From the NCBI GenBank assembly GCA_019637095.1, contig JAHBWG010000064.1:1-55184 (forward strand): a stretch of 55,184 bases of DNA, given 5' to 3'. Positions 9,293-17,691 of the stretch are shown piece by piece; the first letter of the stretch is position 1; every line of letters starts with the position of its first letter. The DNA comes from Sandaracinaceae bacterium (GTDB lineage: Bacteria; Myxococcota_A; Polyangia; Polyangiales; Sandaracinaceae). The notes below the pieces were generated by a model. That model saw nothing but the letters and a program-made list of their open reading frames with translations. It was not told the DNA's origin and did not search any database. The position numbers and the translations under genes were made by a program.

Positions 9293-11146
9293 ATGGGTGA
9301 ACCGATCCGAGTGAACGACTTCGCGATCCGCATCGCGACCGTGAATGGCACGGGCTCCGCCAGCGCCAACGGCATGCTCATGCAGGCGATCTTCCGCATG
9401 GGCATCCCGATCAGCGGGAAGAACATCTTCCCGTCGAACATCCAGGGCCTGCCCACGTGGTACGAGATCCGCGTGAGCGGCGAGGGGCACACCGCCCGCC
9501 GCCCGGAGTTCGACATCGTCGTCGCGATGAACGCGGAGACGTACGGGCGCGACGTCGCGGACGTGCGGGCCGGCGGCTGGCTCCTCTACGACTCGACGTG
9601 GCCGCTGGACCCCGCGCTCGCGTCGCGCTCGGACATCCACTACCTCGGCGTGCCGCTCTCCGCCCTGTGCGCGGAGGGCTTCGAGGGCGCGCGCACGCGC
9701 CTCCTCATGAAGAACATCGCGTACGTGGGCGTGCTCGTCGCGCTCCTCGACCTCGACATGGAGATCGTGCGCGGGATGCTCGAGGAGACGTTCGCCGCCA
9801 AGCGCCACCTGATCGACGCGAACCTCTCGGCGATCGCGCTCGGCGCCGACTATGCGCGCGCCCACTTCGCCTGCCCGCTCCCGATCCGCGCGCAGACGAT
9901 GGACGCGACGCGCGACCACATCATGATCGACGGCAACACCGCCGCTGCGCTCGGGTGCGTCTACGCGGGGGCGACCGTCGGCGCGTGGTACCCGATCACC
10001 CCGTCGACCTCGCTCTTCGATGGCTTCACGCGCTTCTGCAAGAAGTTCCGGCACCGCGCGGACGGCAAGGCGAACTACATCATCCTGCAGGCCGAGGACG
10101 AGCTCGCCGCGATCGGCATCACGATCGGCGCCGCCTGGGGTGGGGCGCGCGCGTTCACGAGCACGAGCGGCGCCGGCGTCAGCCTGATGAACGAGTTCCT
10201 CGGGCTCGCCTACTACGCCGAGATCGGTTGCGTGATCTTCGACGTGCAGCGCGTCGGCCCCTCGACCGGGATGCCCACGCGCACGCAGCAGGGCGACATC
10301 CTCTCGAACATCTACGCCTCGCACGGCGACACCGCGCACGTCGCCCTCTTCCCGGCGGACCCGGGCGAGTGCTTCACGATGGCGCGCGACGCGTTCGATC
10401 TCGCGGAGCGCTACCAGACGCCCGTGTTCGTGGTCAGCGACCTCGACATCGGGATGAACGACTGGATGGTGCCGAAGCTGAAGTGGGACGACGCGTACCG
10501 CCCCGACCGCGGCAAGGTGCTCTCCGCGGAGCAGCTGGAGCAGATGGACGCGTTCTACCGCTACCTCGACGTCGACGGCGACGGCGTCGCGTACCGGACG
10601 CTCCCCGGCGTGCACCCGAAGGGCGCGTACTTCACGCGCGGCTCCGGGCACGACAAGTACGGCAAGTACACCGAGGACGCCGCGAAGTACACCGAGGTCG
10701 TCGACCGCATCGCGCGCAAGGTCCGCTCCGCCAAGGAGAGGATCCCCGCGCCGGTGATCGAGCGCGCGGACGGCCCGGCCGACTTCGCGATCGTCACCGT
10801 CGGCGGCTGCGACCGCGCCGTGCGCGAGGCGATCGCGGCGTACGCGAAGCAGGGCGTACGGGTCGACTACCTCCGCGTGCTCGGCTTCCCCTTCGCCGAC
10901 GAGGTCGAGGCCTTCCTGCGCGAGCACGCGATCAACTACGTCGTCGAGCAGAACCGCGACGGCCAGCTCCGCCGGCTGCTCCTGCTCGAGACGGGCATCG
11001 AGCGCGACCGCATCGCGAGCGTGGTGGACTACGGCGGCCTGCCGCTGAGCAAGCACGCGGTGATGAGCGGCATCGCCCGCCTCCGCCCCGACGCGGCCGC
11101 GCCCGAGTCGACGGGGCTCCACTCGAAGCTGGGAGCGCGCGCATGA
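9293..11146 (+). CDS. 2-oxoacid:acceptor oxidoreductase, fused gamma-alpha subunit
   Basis: A 617-residue protein in the layout used by KorA/PorA enzymes with a fused gamma domain. Residues 1-195 form the gamma domain (NGTGSASANGMLMQAIFRMG). The pyrimidine-binding alpha domain then begins at IDGNTAAALGCVYAGATVGAWYPITPSTS, with TSTSGAGVSLMNEFLGLAYY and RVGPSTGMPTRTQQGD. The remainder holds the transketolase C-terminal-like domain. It works with the beta subunit, whose ATG overlaps its stop codon (ATGA). Substrate could be 2-oxoglutarate, pyruvate or a branched-chain or aromatic 2-oxoacid; the sequence alone does not settle it. Confidence 0.93.
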   Translation: MGEPIRVNDFAIRIATVNGTGSASANGMLMQAIFRMGIPISGKNIFPSNIQGLPTWYEIRVSGEGHTARRPEFDIVVAMNAETYGRDVADVRAGGWLLYDSTWPLDPALASRSDIHYLGVPLSALCAEGFEGARTRLLMKNIAYVGVLVALLDLDMEIVRGMLEETFAAKRHLIDANLSAIALGADYARAHFACPLPIRAQTMDATRDHIMIDGNTAAALGCVYAGATVGAWYPITPSTSLFDGFTRFCKKFRHRADGKANYIILQAEDELAAIGITIGAAWGGARAFTSTSGAGVSLMNEFLGLAYYAEIGCVIFDVQRVGPSTGMPTRTQQGDILSNIYASHGDTAHVALFPADPGECFTMARDAFDLAERYQTPVFVVSDLDIGMNDWMVPKLKWDDAYRPDRGKVLSAEQLEQMDAFYRYLDVDGDGVAYRTLPGVHPKGAYFTRGSGHDKYGKYTEDAAKYTEVVDRIARKVRSAKERIPAPVIERADGPADFAIVTVGGCDRAVREAIAAYAKQGVRVDYLRVLGFPFADEVEAFLREHAINYVVEQNRDGQLRRLLLLETGIERDRIASVVDYGGLPLSKHAVMSGIARLRPDAAAPESTGLHSKLGARA

Positions 11147-12195
11147 CCTTCGTGAAGCCCGCAGTCCACCACAAGCGGCTCGAGAAGAACGCGCTCGGGC
11201 TCACCGTGCGCGACTACGAGGGCGCGCTCTCGACGCTCTGCGCCGGGTGCGGCCACGACTCGGTCACCGCCGCGATCATCCAGGCGTTCTGGCACCTGTC
11301 GATCGCCCCGCACCGCGTCGTGAAGCTCTCGGGCATCGGCTGCTCCTCCAAGACGCCGACGTACTTCCTTCGCGAGGCCCACGGGTTCAACTCCGTGCAC
11401 GGCCGGATGCCGTCGGTGGCGACGGGCGCGAACGCGGCCAACCGCGAGCTCCTCTACGTCGGCATCAGCGGCGACGGCGACTCCCTCTCGATCGGCCTCG
11501 GGCAGTTCTGCCACGCGATCCGCCGCAACGTGAACCTCACCTACATCCTCGAGAACAACGGGGTGTACGGGCTCACGAAGGGCCAGTTCTCCGCGTCGGC
11601 CGACGTGGGCAGCAAGGCCAAGCGCGGCGAGGAGAACCGGCAGCAGCCGATCGACCCGGTGATGCTCGCGCTCACGCTCGGCGCGACGTTCGTCGCGCGC
11701 TCGTTCTCCGGCGACAAGGCGCAGCTCGTGCCGATCCTCGAGGCCGCGTTCAAGCACCAGGGCTTCGCGCTCGTCGACGTGATCTCGCCGTGCGTGACCT
11801 TCAACGACCACGTGGGCTCGACCAAGAGCTACATGTACACGCGCGAGCACTACCGCGAGCTGGTCGAGGCGGACCTCGTGCCGCTGCGCAAGCCGATCGA
11901 GGCGGACGGGGCGCGCGCCGCCACGACGCAGGTCCGCATGCACGACGGCAGCCTCGTGACGCTCCGCGGGACTGAGCCGGGCTACGACCCGACGGACCGG
12001 GACCGCGTGTACATGCGCCTGCGCGAGATCGCGAAGGCGGGCGAGATCGCCACGGGGCTGCTCTACGTGGAGGAGGGGGGCGCCGACATGCACGAGATGA
12101 GCGCGACGACCGAGACGCCGCTCGTCGAGGTGCCGTTCGAGGAGCTCTGCCCCGGCGCGGCCGCCCTCGACAAGCTCATGAGCCAGTTCCGTTGA
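11143..12195 (+). CDS. 2-oxoacid:acceptor oxidoreductase beta subunit (TPP-binding)
   Basis: A 350-residue protein with the TPP-binding pattern GDGDS at 110-114 and NN at 138-139 (ENNGVYGLTKGQ). The beta-subunit cysteines for a 4Fe-4S cluster are in CAGCGH (33-38) and IGCSSK (Cys67). It catalyses CoA-dependent oxidative decarboxylation together with the gamma-alpha subunit. The start ATG overlaps the previous stop, so translation is coupled. Residues 130-150 resemble the KorB side more than the PorB side, so 2-oxoglutarate is my first guess, held loosely. The operon appears to end here, in front of the five-hairpin element. Confidence 0.93.
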   Translation: MTFVKPAVHHKRLEKNALGLTVRDYEGALSTLCAGCGHDSVTAAIIQAFWHLSIAPHRVVKLSGIGCSSKTPTYFLREAHGFNSVHGRMPSVATGANAANRELLYVGISGDGDSLSIGLGQFCHAIRRNVNLTYILENNGVYGLTKGQFSASADVGSKAKRGEENRQQPIDPVMLALTLGATFVARSFSGDKAQLVPILEAAFKHQGFALVDVISPCVTFNDHVGSTKSYMYTREHYRELVEADLVPLRKPIEADGARAATTQVRMHDGSLVTLRGTEPGYDPTDRDRVYMRLREIAKAGEIATGLLYVEEGGADMHEMSATTETPLVEVPFEELCPGAAALDKLMSQFR

Positions 12196-12203
12196 GCTTG
12201 CTG

Positions 12204-12343
12204 AGGGGTGCTCCGCACCCCTCCCCCGCTGCGGCAAGCCGCAGCGGGGCCCCCTCCCCAGTGCGAACGCGGCGGAGCCGCGTTCGACCCCATCGCGGGG
12301 CGATGGGGTCCCCTCGGCCCACGGCCATCGCTGCGCGATGGCC
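12204..12343. repeat. Five-hairpin intergenic element, copy A
   Basis: Five consecutive stem-loops fill the gap between convergent genes: 12204-12222 (8-bp stem), 12224-12249 (12 bp), 12264-12286 (10 bp), 12286-12310 (10 bp) and 12323-12343 (8 bp). A related element lies at 28897-29038. The third and fourth hairpins are almost identical in sequence in the two copies. The first and second differ in bases but keep perfect pairing. There is no coding frame with protein-like composition and no transposase nearby. A bidirectional terminator or REP/BIME-like repeat is the simplest reading. From 12344 to 12453 I see nothing further. Confidence 0.75.
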
Positions 12344-12453
12344 TGGCCTCGAACGGCTGTCTCGACGGGTGCTCTACCGCGAGGGCGCTCGGCTATCGCC
12401 AGTCTCCGCGCTCGGCGACAGTCTCCGAGCTCGCGACGTCGGGCTCGGCGCCC

Positions 12454-12963
12454 TCAGGCGCGCGGTGCGCGTCGCCGGGCGCGCGCGAGCAGGGTGAAGA
12501 GGACGAGCGCGAGCGGCGCGGTGGGCGCGGCGCGACCGGCGCCGGCGCGGCATCCCGGCATCGGCTCGCCCGGGCGGCCCGTCGAGAGCGAGCGCGCGCC
12601 GCCGCCCGAGACGCACCGCGGTGCACGGCGGCACGTCCCGCCGCGCGGACAGGCGCCGTCGACGCACGGGCCGCGCGCGACGTCGCGGTAGGTGGCGCGC
12701 GGCGCGTCGCCCGCGAGGCGGCTGTGCGGCGTGTAGCGCTCGCGCGCGATGCAGAGCGCGATCTCCTCACAGCGCTGCCCGCGCTCGCAGCCGCGGCCTC
12801 CCTCACAGCTCGTCGGCGCGCAGTAGGGCCCGGCGTGCGAGGTCTGGCCGACCGAGCCGCGCGGGCAGTCGGCGGGCGGCGGCGGGACGCGATCCGCCGA
12901 GGCGCGCGCGTGCGCGAGCGAGACGAGGGCGGCGACGGCGAGGCCGGAGGCGAGCGCGCGCAT
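12454..12963 (-). CDS. Small secreted Cys-rich protein with Myxo-CTERM-like tail
   Basis: A 169-residue protein with an N-terminal signal peptide (ending near ARASA at 23), a mature part containing about a dozen cysteines (CEGGRGCERGQRCEE), and a C-terminal layout of Gly-Cys, a hydrophobic helix (APLALVLFTLLA) and an Arg-rich end. That tail matches the plan of myxobacterial sorting signals in which a Cys is processed and lipidated. The start is an ATG matching a normal signal peptide. The protein may be surface-attached and disulfide-bonded. No enzymatic motif was seen and the function is unknown. Confidence 0.65.
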   Translation of the reverse strand: MRALASGLAVAALVSLAHARASADRVPPPPADCPRGSVGQTSHAGPYCAPTSCEGGRGCERGQRCEEIALCIARERYTPHSRLAGDAPRATYRDVARGPCVDGACPRGGTCRRAPRCVSGGGARSLSTGRPGEPMPGCRAGAGRAAPTAPLALVLFTLLARARRRAPRA

Positions 12964-13003
12964 GCAGAGAGCCTACTCCGTTCCGCGGGCGCCGGGCCTC
13001 ACG

Positions 13004-14821
13004 TCAGGGAGCGCCCACCGTCAGATCGATCACGAGGTAGCCGCCGGGGTCGGCGGCGACGTCGCCGACGTGGAGGGGCACGCCGAGATCCGGCAGCGCG
13101 ATCGCGACGCCGGAGAGCAGCGGCGAGAGCTGCGAGACGATGAGCCCGTCGACGAGCTCGGCGAGCGTGTCGGCGTTGCGCGGCGCGAGGCCGGTCACCG
13201 CGGTGTCGACGATCCACGTGCGCGAGCTGCTCGCCGCCGCGACGAGCACCGGCGCGAGCGCGCCCTCCGGCGTCGCCTCGAGCGAGAGCCCGAGGCGCAC
13301 GTGCGAGGCGAGCTCGAAGAGCGTCCCCGCGCTCGTGCCGAGCGAGAGCCGCAGGTCGCCGAGCTCGATGAAGACGTCGGCGCCGGTCGCGGACTCCTCG
13401 GGCGTCGCGGCGCGCACCAGCGGCGCCATCTGCGCGTCGACGCCGACGACGAGCGGCGCGCCGCGCGGGATGCGTCCGTCCGCGAGCATCTGCCGCAGCG
13501 GCGGCACGATCCCCGAGAGCGTGTCGATGGTGAAGCCGAGCCCCTCGCCGCCACCCCCGAGGGCGGAGACGTCGGGGATCGCGAACGCGCCGCCGTTCCA
13601 CACGCTGAAGAGGATCTGCGAGACGAGCGCCGGATCGAGGAGCAGGCCGCCGCCCGTCGCGGGCGGCGTGGTCGGCAGGTGCGGCGCGCCGGGGGCCTCG
13701 ATCCCGAGCCCGCCCGGGCCGCGCGCGCGCGTGCCGAGGCGCGCGAGCAGCTGGCCCTCGGGCGAGGGGCCCAGGCCCGTGAGGCAGAGCCCGAGCTCCA
13801 CCGACGTGCCGAGGAAGTCGAGCGTCGTCGTCTCGTCGAGCACGCGCAGCTCCGCGAGCATCGGCCCGACCAGCGGCCCGACCTGTTCCATCAGCTGGCG
13901 CTGGATCATCGACTTCACCGGCCCCTCGATGATCTCGCCGACCACCTCGCCCGCGAGCGAGAGCAAGAGCGAGCCGGACAGGCGCAGGTCGAGATCGAAC
14001 GACGTGATGCGCAGGTTCACGTCGCTCGCGGTGAAGCCCTGGATGCACTGGCCGGGCGCGGGCTCGATGGGCTCGAGGATCATCGACAGCTCCACCGTCG
14101 TCTCGTCGGCCTCGCTCGAGTCGCGCACGGTGATCTCCGTGCCGAGCGCGTTGCAGCGGCCTCCGAAGCCGACGGTGATGTCGGGCACACGCACGACCGC
14201 GAGCAACCTTCCGTCCGCCGTGGGCGCGAGGCGCAGGCTCGGGCGCCCGGTGCTCGCGCGGTTCACGAAGAGCTGGCAGGTGCTGTTGTTCATCAGCGCC
14301 GTGCCCGGCGTGATGAACGAGCCGAGGTCGAGCCCACCCAGGAGCGCGCCGGCGCTCTCGCCGAGCGCGGCGAGCATCGCCTCGTCGGCGGCGAGGACCG
14401 CGGTCTCTCCCAGGAGCTGCCACTCCGGCGTGTACGCCGCGCTGAGCACGGAGCGGTGCCCGTTCACGACGCGCCCTTGCCGGTCGTAGGCGCGCGCCTC
14501 GACGAGCGAGTAGCCCGGCGCGACGGTGGCCGGCGCCGTGAAGCTCCCGCCGGAGTCGACGGGGACGCGCGTCGGCGCCGCGCCTGGACCGATCTCGGCC
14601 CGGTCGACCCCGGCCGAGGCCACCACGTGTCCCCGGATCGTCGCGGTGGTCGCGCCGACCGGCAGGTACGTGTCGCTGCGGCTCGTGTCGATCGACAGGC
14701 TCCAGGCCGCCTCCGGGTCTGGCGCGCCGGGGTCGCCCGGCGCGGGCGCGCCCCCCGTCCCGGTGAGCATCCCGAGGCAACCGCAGAGGCAGAGGGAGGG
14801 CAAGGCGAGGATGGCGCGCAT
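13004..14821 (-). CDS. Large lipoprotein with N-terminal Ig-like domain, possible lipid-binding fold
   Basis: A 605-residue protein starting at the ATG of MRAILALPSL; a more distal start adds seven polar residues before the signal. Its signal ends in a Cys-rich lipobox-like stretch (CLCGCLG). Residues 35-125 resemble a bacterial Ig-like domain (TATIRGHVVASAGVD, SYSLVEARAYDRQG-type strands). The remaining 450 residues are beta-rich with amphipathic helices such as SMIQRQLMEQVGPLVGPML and LVSQILFSVWNGG, a pattern reminiscent of BPI/LBP-like tubular lipid carriers. That fold guess is weak and needs structure prediction. It lies on the minus strand between the Cys-rich protein and the LIC_10091-like gene. 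Confidence 0.75.
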   Translation of the reverse strand: MRAILALPSLCLCGCLGMLTGTGGAPAPGDPGAPDPEAAWSLSIDTSRSDTYLPVGATTATIRGHVVASAGVDRAEIGPGAAPTRVPVDSGGSFTAPATVAPGYSLVEARAYDRQGRVVNGHRSVLSAAYTPEWQLLGETAVLAADEAMLAALGESAGALLGGLDLGSFITPGTALMNNSTCQLFVNRASTGRPSLRLAPTADGRLLAVVRVPDITVGFGGRCNALGTEITVRDSSEADETTVELSMILEPIEPAPGQCIQGFTASDVNLRITSFDLDLRLSGSLLLSLAGEVVGEIIEGPVKSMIQRQLMEQVGPLVGPMLAELRVLDETTTLDFLGTSVELGLCLTGLGPSPEGQLLARLGTRARGPGGLGIEAPGAPHLPTTPPATGGGLLLDPALVSQILFSVWNGGAFAIPDVSALGGGGEGLGFTIDTLSGIVPPLRQMLADGRIPRGAPLVVGVDAQMAPLVRAATPEESATGADVFIELGDLRLSLGTSAGTLFELASHVRLGLSLEATPEGALAPVLVAAASSSRTWIVDTAVTGLAPRNADTLAELVDGLIVSQLSPLLSGVAIALPDLGVPLHVGDVAADPGGYLVIDLTVGAP

Positions 14822-14942
14822 GGCGAAGTGGTGCCTCTGCAACCCGCGATCCTGCGGAGAACTCCGCGGTCCGCCTCGCCTGCTGGGGATTCCGTGCCCG
14901 AGCGCCCCCGCTCGCCGCTGGGGTGTCTCGTCCCCGGAGCAA

Positions 14943-15048
14943 GGGGACGATCCTCGTCATTTCGTCATTCTCCGCCGGTCGCCGCCGCGAGGCGGGCACC
15001 GGGGACGATCCTCGTCATTTCGTCATTCTCCGCCGGTCGCCGCCGCGA
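14943..15048. repeat. Perfect 48-bp direct repeat, two copies at 58-bp spacing
   Basis: Bases 14943-14990 and 15001-15048 are identical, separated by ten bases. The second copy contains the last nine codons and stop of the neighbouring minus-strand gene, so the first copy is a duplicate of that gene's end placed beyond its stop. The identity suggests a recent slip or unequal exchange. Otherwise the gap between the two minus-strand genes (14822-15022) shows no gene. Confidence 0.9.
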
Positions 15049-16663
15049 CGCGCGCGAGCCGCTCGAACAGCACCACCAGCGCGTCGGCGGCGGCGTCCGA
15101 CGCGGCGGCCTCGCGCCCGATCGCGTGCATCGCCCGCCCGATCGCGGCCTCGCGCTCCGGCCACCCGGGGCGCGCGCGCGCGGTCGGCACCGGGCGGATC
15201 AAGCGGGTGGCGTGGCGGCACGCGCGCGTCGCGGCGAGCGCCTCGGGGCTCGCGCCGCGCGCGGGGCGGGCGCGCGCGGGGCAGCGCTCGAGCAGCCGCT
15301 CTCGCATCCGGTAGGCGGCGTAGCGATCCGCGGCGGCGGGCGCGTCGCGCAGGGAGGCGGCGATCGCGTCTTCGCCCGCGCGCGCGTAGAGCGCGGGGAG
15401 CACCTCGCGCGCGACTCCGTCGAGCAACATGGCGTGCAGGTTGTCTTCGGGCTCGGGGACGCGGGGGAGAGCGCCGGGCGCGGGCTCGCCGCTCAGCTCG
15501 ACCGCGCGCCCGGTGCGCGGGTCGGGCGGCAGCACGACGTCGCGCAGGTGCGCGACCTCCGTCCCGGCGAGCTCGACGCGCTCGAGCCGCGCGCGCCGCG
15601 CCGCGTCGAGCGCGGGCGAGACGGCGCGCCGCGTGACCGCGAGCAGGCGCGAGGGACCGCGCGGGCCGCGCAGCGCGGGCGGCGGCGGCGGCGCGTGCTC
15701 GAGCCACCAGCGCCGGCTCGAGGGCGTGGCGTACGCGCGCGTCCGTGCGTCGAGCACGCTCGATCCGTCGGGTCGGTGCGCGACCTCCGAGCGCAACAAG
15801 TCGTGCACGATCCAGCTCGAGTCGGCGTAGCCGTGGTCGCGGATGCGCGAGAGCAGGTCGCCGAGCGGCTGCACGTCGTAGTGCCACATCGAGTCGGCGG
15901 GGGCGCGCGGGAGCCGGCGGTCGCGGAGCGTGCGCAGCACCACCGCGTCGGGCGGGTGGGGCAGCGCCGCGAGGTTGTCGACGAACCGCGGCTCGTAGGC
16001 GAAGTACTCCTCCGCGTTCGACAGGTAGATCACCGAGAAGCGCGCGCCCTCGGCGCGGGCGGCGGCGGCGACCGCGCGCAGCGTGGACGGGCCGCGCAGA
16101 TCGGCGACGCGCGCGACGATCCGCCCGCGCTGCGCGAGGCGGTGGACGTGCGCGTACCAGTCCGCGCGTCCGAGCCAGCTCTGAGTGCTCCGCTGCGCGC
16201 GGACGGAGCGCGCGAGGAGCGGTCGGTGGACGCGGAGCTCGCGGACGGCGCTGCGCGCGTGCCAGTCGTCGCCGAGCGCGCGCGCGACGGCCGCGGCGGT
16301 GCGCGCCTCCTCCTCGGGGGCGAGGCGCGCCTCGAGGCACGCCGCGTCCGGGCAGCCCGCGACCAGCACGGCGAGCGCGCGGTGAAGGCGCGTGACGACC
16401 GGGTCGTAGTCGACGAGCACGACGAGCTCGGCGCCCTGCACGGCGGCGAGCGTGAGGCTCTGGTCGCTGCCGACGCCGAGGTAGGCGCCGCCGCGCCCGG
16501 CGATCGAGGGGAAGAACAGCGCGTGCGCGCGCTCGTTCGTCTCTGCGTAGTGCTCGGAGGTCTGCTCGACCGCTTCGTCGGGGACGGCGTCCCACCGCCC
16601 TTGGGCGGACGCCGACGAAGCCGCCGACGCGAGGAGGAGGACCGCGAAGCTCTGCGCGCGCAT
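15023..16663 (-). CDS. Secreted protein with methyltransferase-like N-terminal motif (LIC_10091-like)
   Basis: A 546-residue protein with a clear signal peptide (ending near ASSASAQ). Soon after comes GGAYLGVGSDQSLTLAAV followed by ELVVLVDYDP, a Gly-rich loop plus acidic strand end resembling a SAM-binding Rossmann fold. Further on, VIYLSNAEEYF and FVDNLAALP resemble a family I associate with Leptospira LIC_10091; I am not certain of that assignment. An upstream TTG start would add four residues. Cleavage of the signal would put a SAM-type fold outside the cytoplasm, which is odd. The final codons lie in the 48-bp repeat. Confidence 0.6.
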   Translation of the reverse strand: MRAQSFAVLLLASAASSASAQGRWDAVPDEAVEQTSEHYAETNERAHALFFPSIAGRGGAYLGVGSDQSLTLAAVQGAELVVLVDYDPVVTRLHRALAVLVAGCPDAACLEARLAPEEEARTAAAVARALGDDWHARSAVRELRVHRPLLARSVRAQRSTQSWLGRADWYAHVHRLAQRGRIVARVADLRGPSTLRAVAAAARAEGARFSVIYLSNAEEYFAYEPRFVDNLAALPHPPDAVVLRTLRDRRLPRAPADSMWHYDVQPLGDLLSRIRDHGYADSSWIVHDLLRSEVAHRPDGSSVLDARTRAYATPSSRRWWLEHAPPPPPALRGPRGPSRLLAVTRRAVSPALDAARRARLERVELAGTEVAHLRDVVLPPDPRTGRAVELSGEPAPGALPRVPEPEDNLHAMLLDGVAREVLPALYARAGEDAIAASLRDAPAAADRYAAYRMRERLLERCPARARPARGASPEALAATRACRHATRLIRPVPTARARPGWPEREAAIGRAMHAIGREAAASDAAADALVVLFERLARVAAATGGE

Positions 16664-16732
16664 GGCCCAGGACAACGACGTGCGCTCGCCGCGCCATTCC
16701 CGCGTCGATCCATCGTGCTAGACCTCGCCGCC

Positions 16733-17572
16733 TTGCCCGAGCTGCCCGAGGCCGAGCACACGCGGCGGATCTTCGAGCGCGTCGCGGTCGGTCGCCGGGT
16801 CGCGCGAGCCGACGTCGCCGAGGACCCGATCGTGCTCGACGGGCGCCCCGCGGCGTGGGTCGCGGCGCGCCTGACGGGCCGGACCGTGCGCGAGGCCCAC
16901 CGGCGCGGCAAGTACCTCTGGCTCGTGCTCGACGAGGGCCCCCACCCGATCGTCCACCTCGGCATGACGGGCACGCTCCGGTCCCCCGGGGACGAGCCGC
17001 TGCGGCTCGCGTCGAGCCCGCGCGCGGTCGATCGATCGTGGCCGCCGCGCTTCACCAAGCTCCTGCTCGCGCTCGACGACGGCGGCGCGCTCGCGTTCAC
17101 CAACGCCCGTCGCCTCGGGCGGATCCTGTTTCGCGACGATCCCGCGGGTGAGCCCCCGATCGCGCGCCTCGGGTTCGACCCGCTCACCGACATGCCGTCG
17201 CGCGCGCGCTTCGCCGCGCTCCTCTCGCGCCGGCCGCGCGCGGTCCTCAAGGCGCTGCTGCTCGACCAGGGCTTCGCGGCGGGCGTCGGCAACTGGATCG
17301 CCGACGAGGTGCTCCACCGCGCGGCGCTCGATCCGCGGCGGCGGGCCGGCTCGCTCGCCGACGCCGAGGTCGCGCGCCTCCACGAGGCGCTCCGCCACGT
17401 CGTCGTCACGGCGGTGCGCGCGGGCGCGTCGAAGGACGCGCTGCCCGCGGACTGGCTCTTCCATCGCCGCTGGGGCAAGGACCCGGACGCGCGCACCGCG
17501 GACGGGGAGCGCGTCGAGCACCTCGTGATCGGCGGGCGCACGACGGCGTGGGTGCCCTCGCGCCAGCGCTGA
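16733..17572 (+). CDS. Fpg/Nei-family DNA glycosylase lacking zinc-finger cysteines
   Basis: A 279-residue base-excision repair enzyme. The start is a TTG, chosen because the next residues must be Pro-Glu for catalysis: this start gives MPELPEAE, the family's invariant N-terminus. Also present are Lys60 in RRGKYLW, the TNARRLGR loop, and the helix-two-turn-helix GVGNWIADEVLHRAALDP. The C-terminal hairpin keeps its DNA-contacting arginine (IGGRTT, about 269) but has no cysteines at all where bacterial Fpg has a four-Cys zinc finger. It therefore belongs to the zincless subset known from plants, NEIL1 and some bacteria. It should excise oxidised purines or pyrimidines; which is unclear. Confidence 0.9.
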   Translation: MPELPEAEHTRRIFERVAVGRRVARADVAEDPIVLDGRPAAWVAARLTGRTVREAHRRGKYLWLVLDEGPHPIVHLGMTGTLRSPGDEPLRLASSPRAVDRSWPPRFTKLLLALDDGGALAFTNARRLGRILFRDDPAGEPPIARLGFDPLTDMPSRARFAALLSRRPRAVLKALLLDQGFAAGVGNWIADEVLHRAALDPRRRAGSLADAEVARLHEALRHVVVTAVRAGASKDALPADWLFHRRWGKDPDARTADGERVEHLVIGGRTTAWVPSRQR

Positions 17573-17691
17573 CGGGCGCCCTCGAATCCCGCCGAGGTCC
17601 TTCCCGCGCGCCGACGGCGCCCTCTCGTCGCCTCCGGGTCTCGTCGCCTCCCGTCTCTCACGGGAGCCGAGGGAGAGTTGGAACGTGCGCC
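17573..17691. repeat. Degenerate inverted-repeat element between convergent genes (family 2, copy 2)
   Basis: The gap between the convergent Fpg and MoxR genes. Read on the minus strand it shares ordered blocks with 559-796: GAGAGACGGGAGGCGACGAG and CGGAGGCGACGAGAG, and at the other edge GTTGGAACGTG, which also occurs at 775-785. A hairpin with CTCCCGT/ACGGGAG arms lies at about 17648-17666. It may serve as a bidirectional terminator. No coding potential was seen. Confidence 0.4.

Noticed and set aside
12962-17572. An open frame of over 1,500 codons on the plus strand spanning three genes
   Set aside because: Only the last 279 codons match a family (Fpg). The rest is Arg/Glu/Ala-rich antisense sequence of minus-strand lipoprotein genes, open because stops are rare at this GC.
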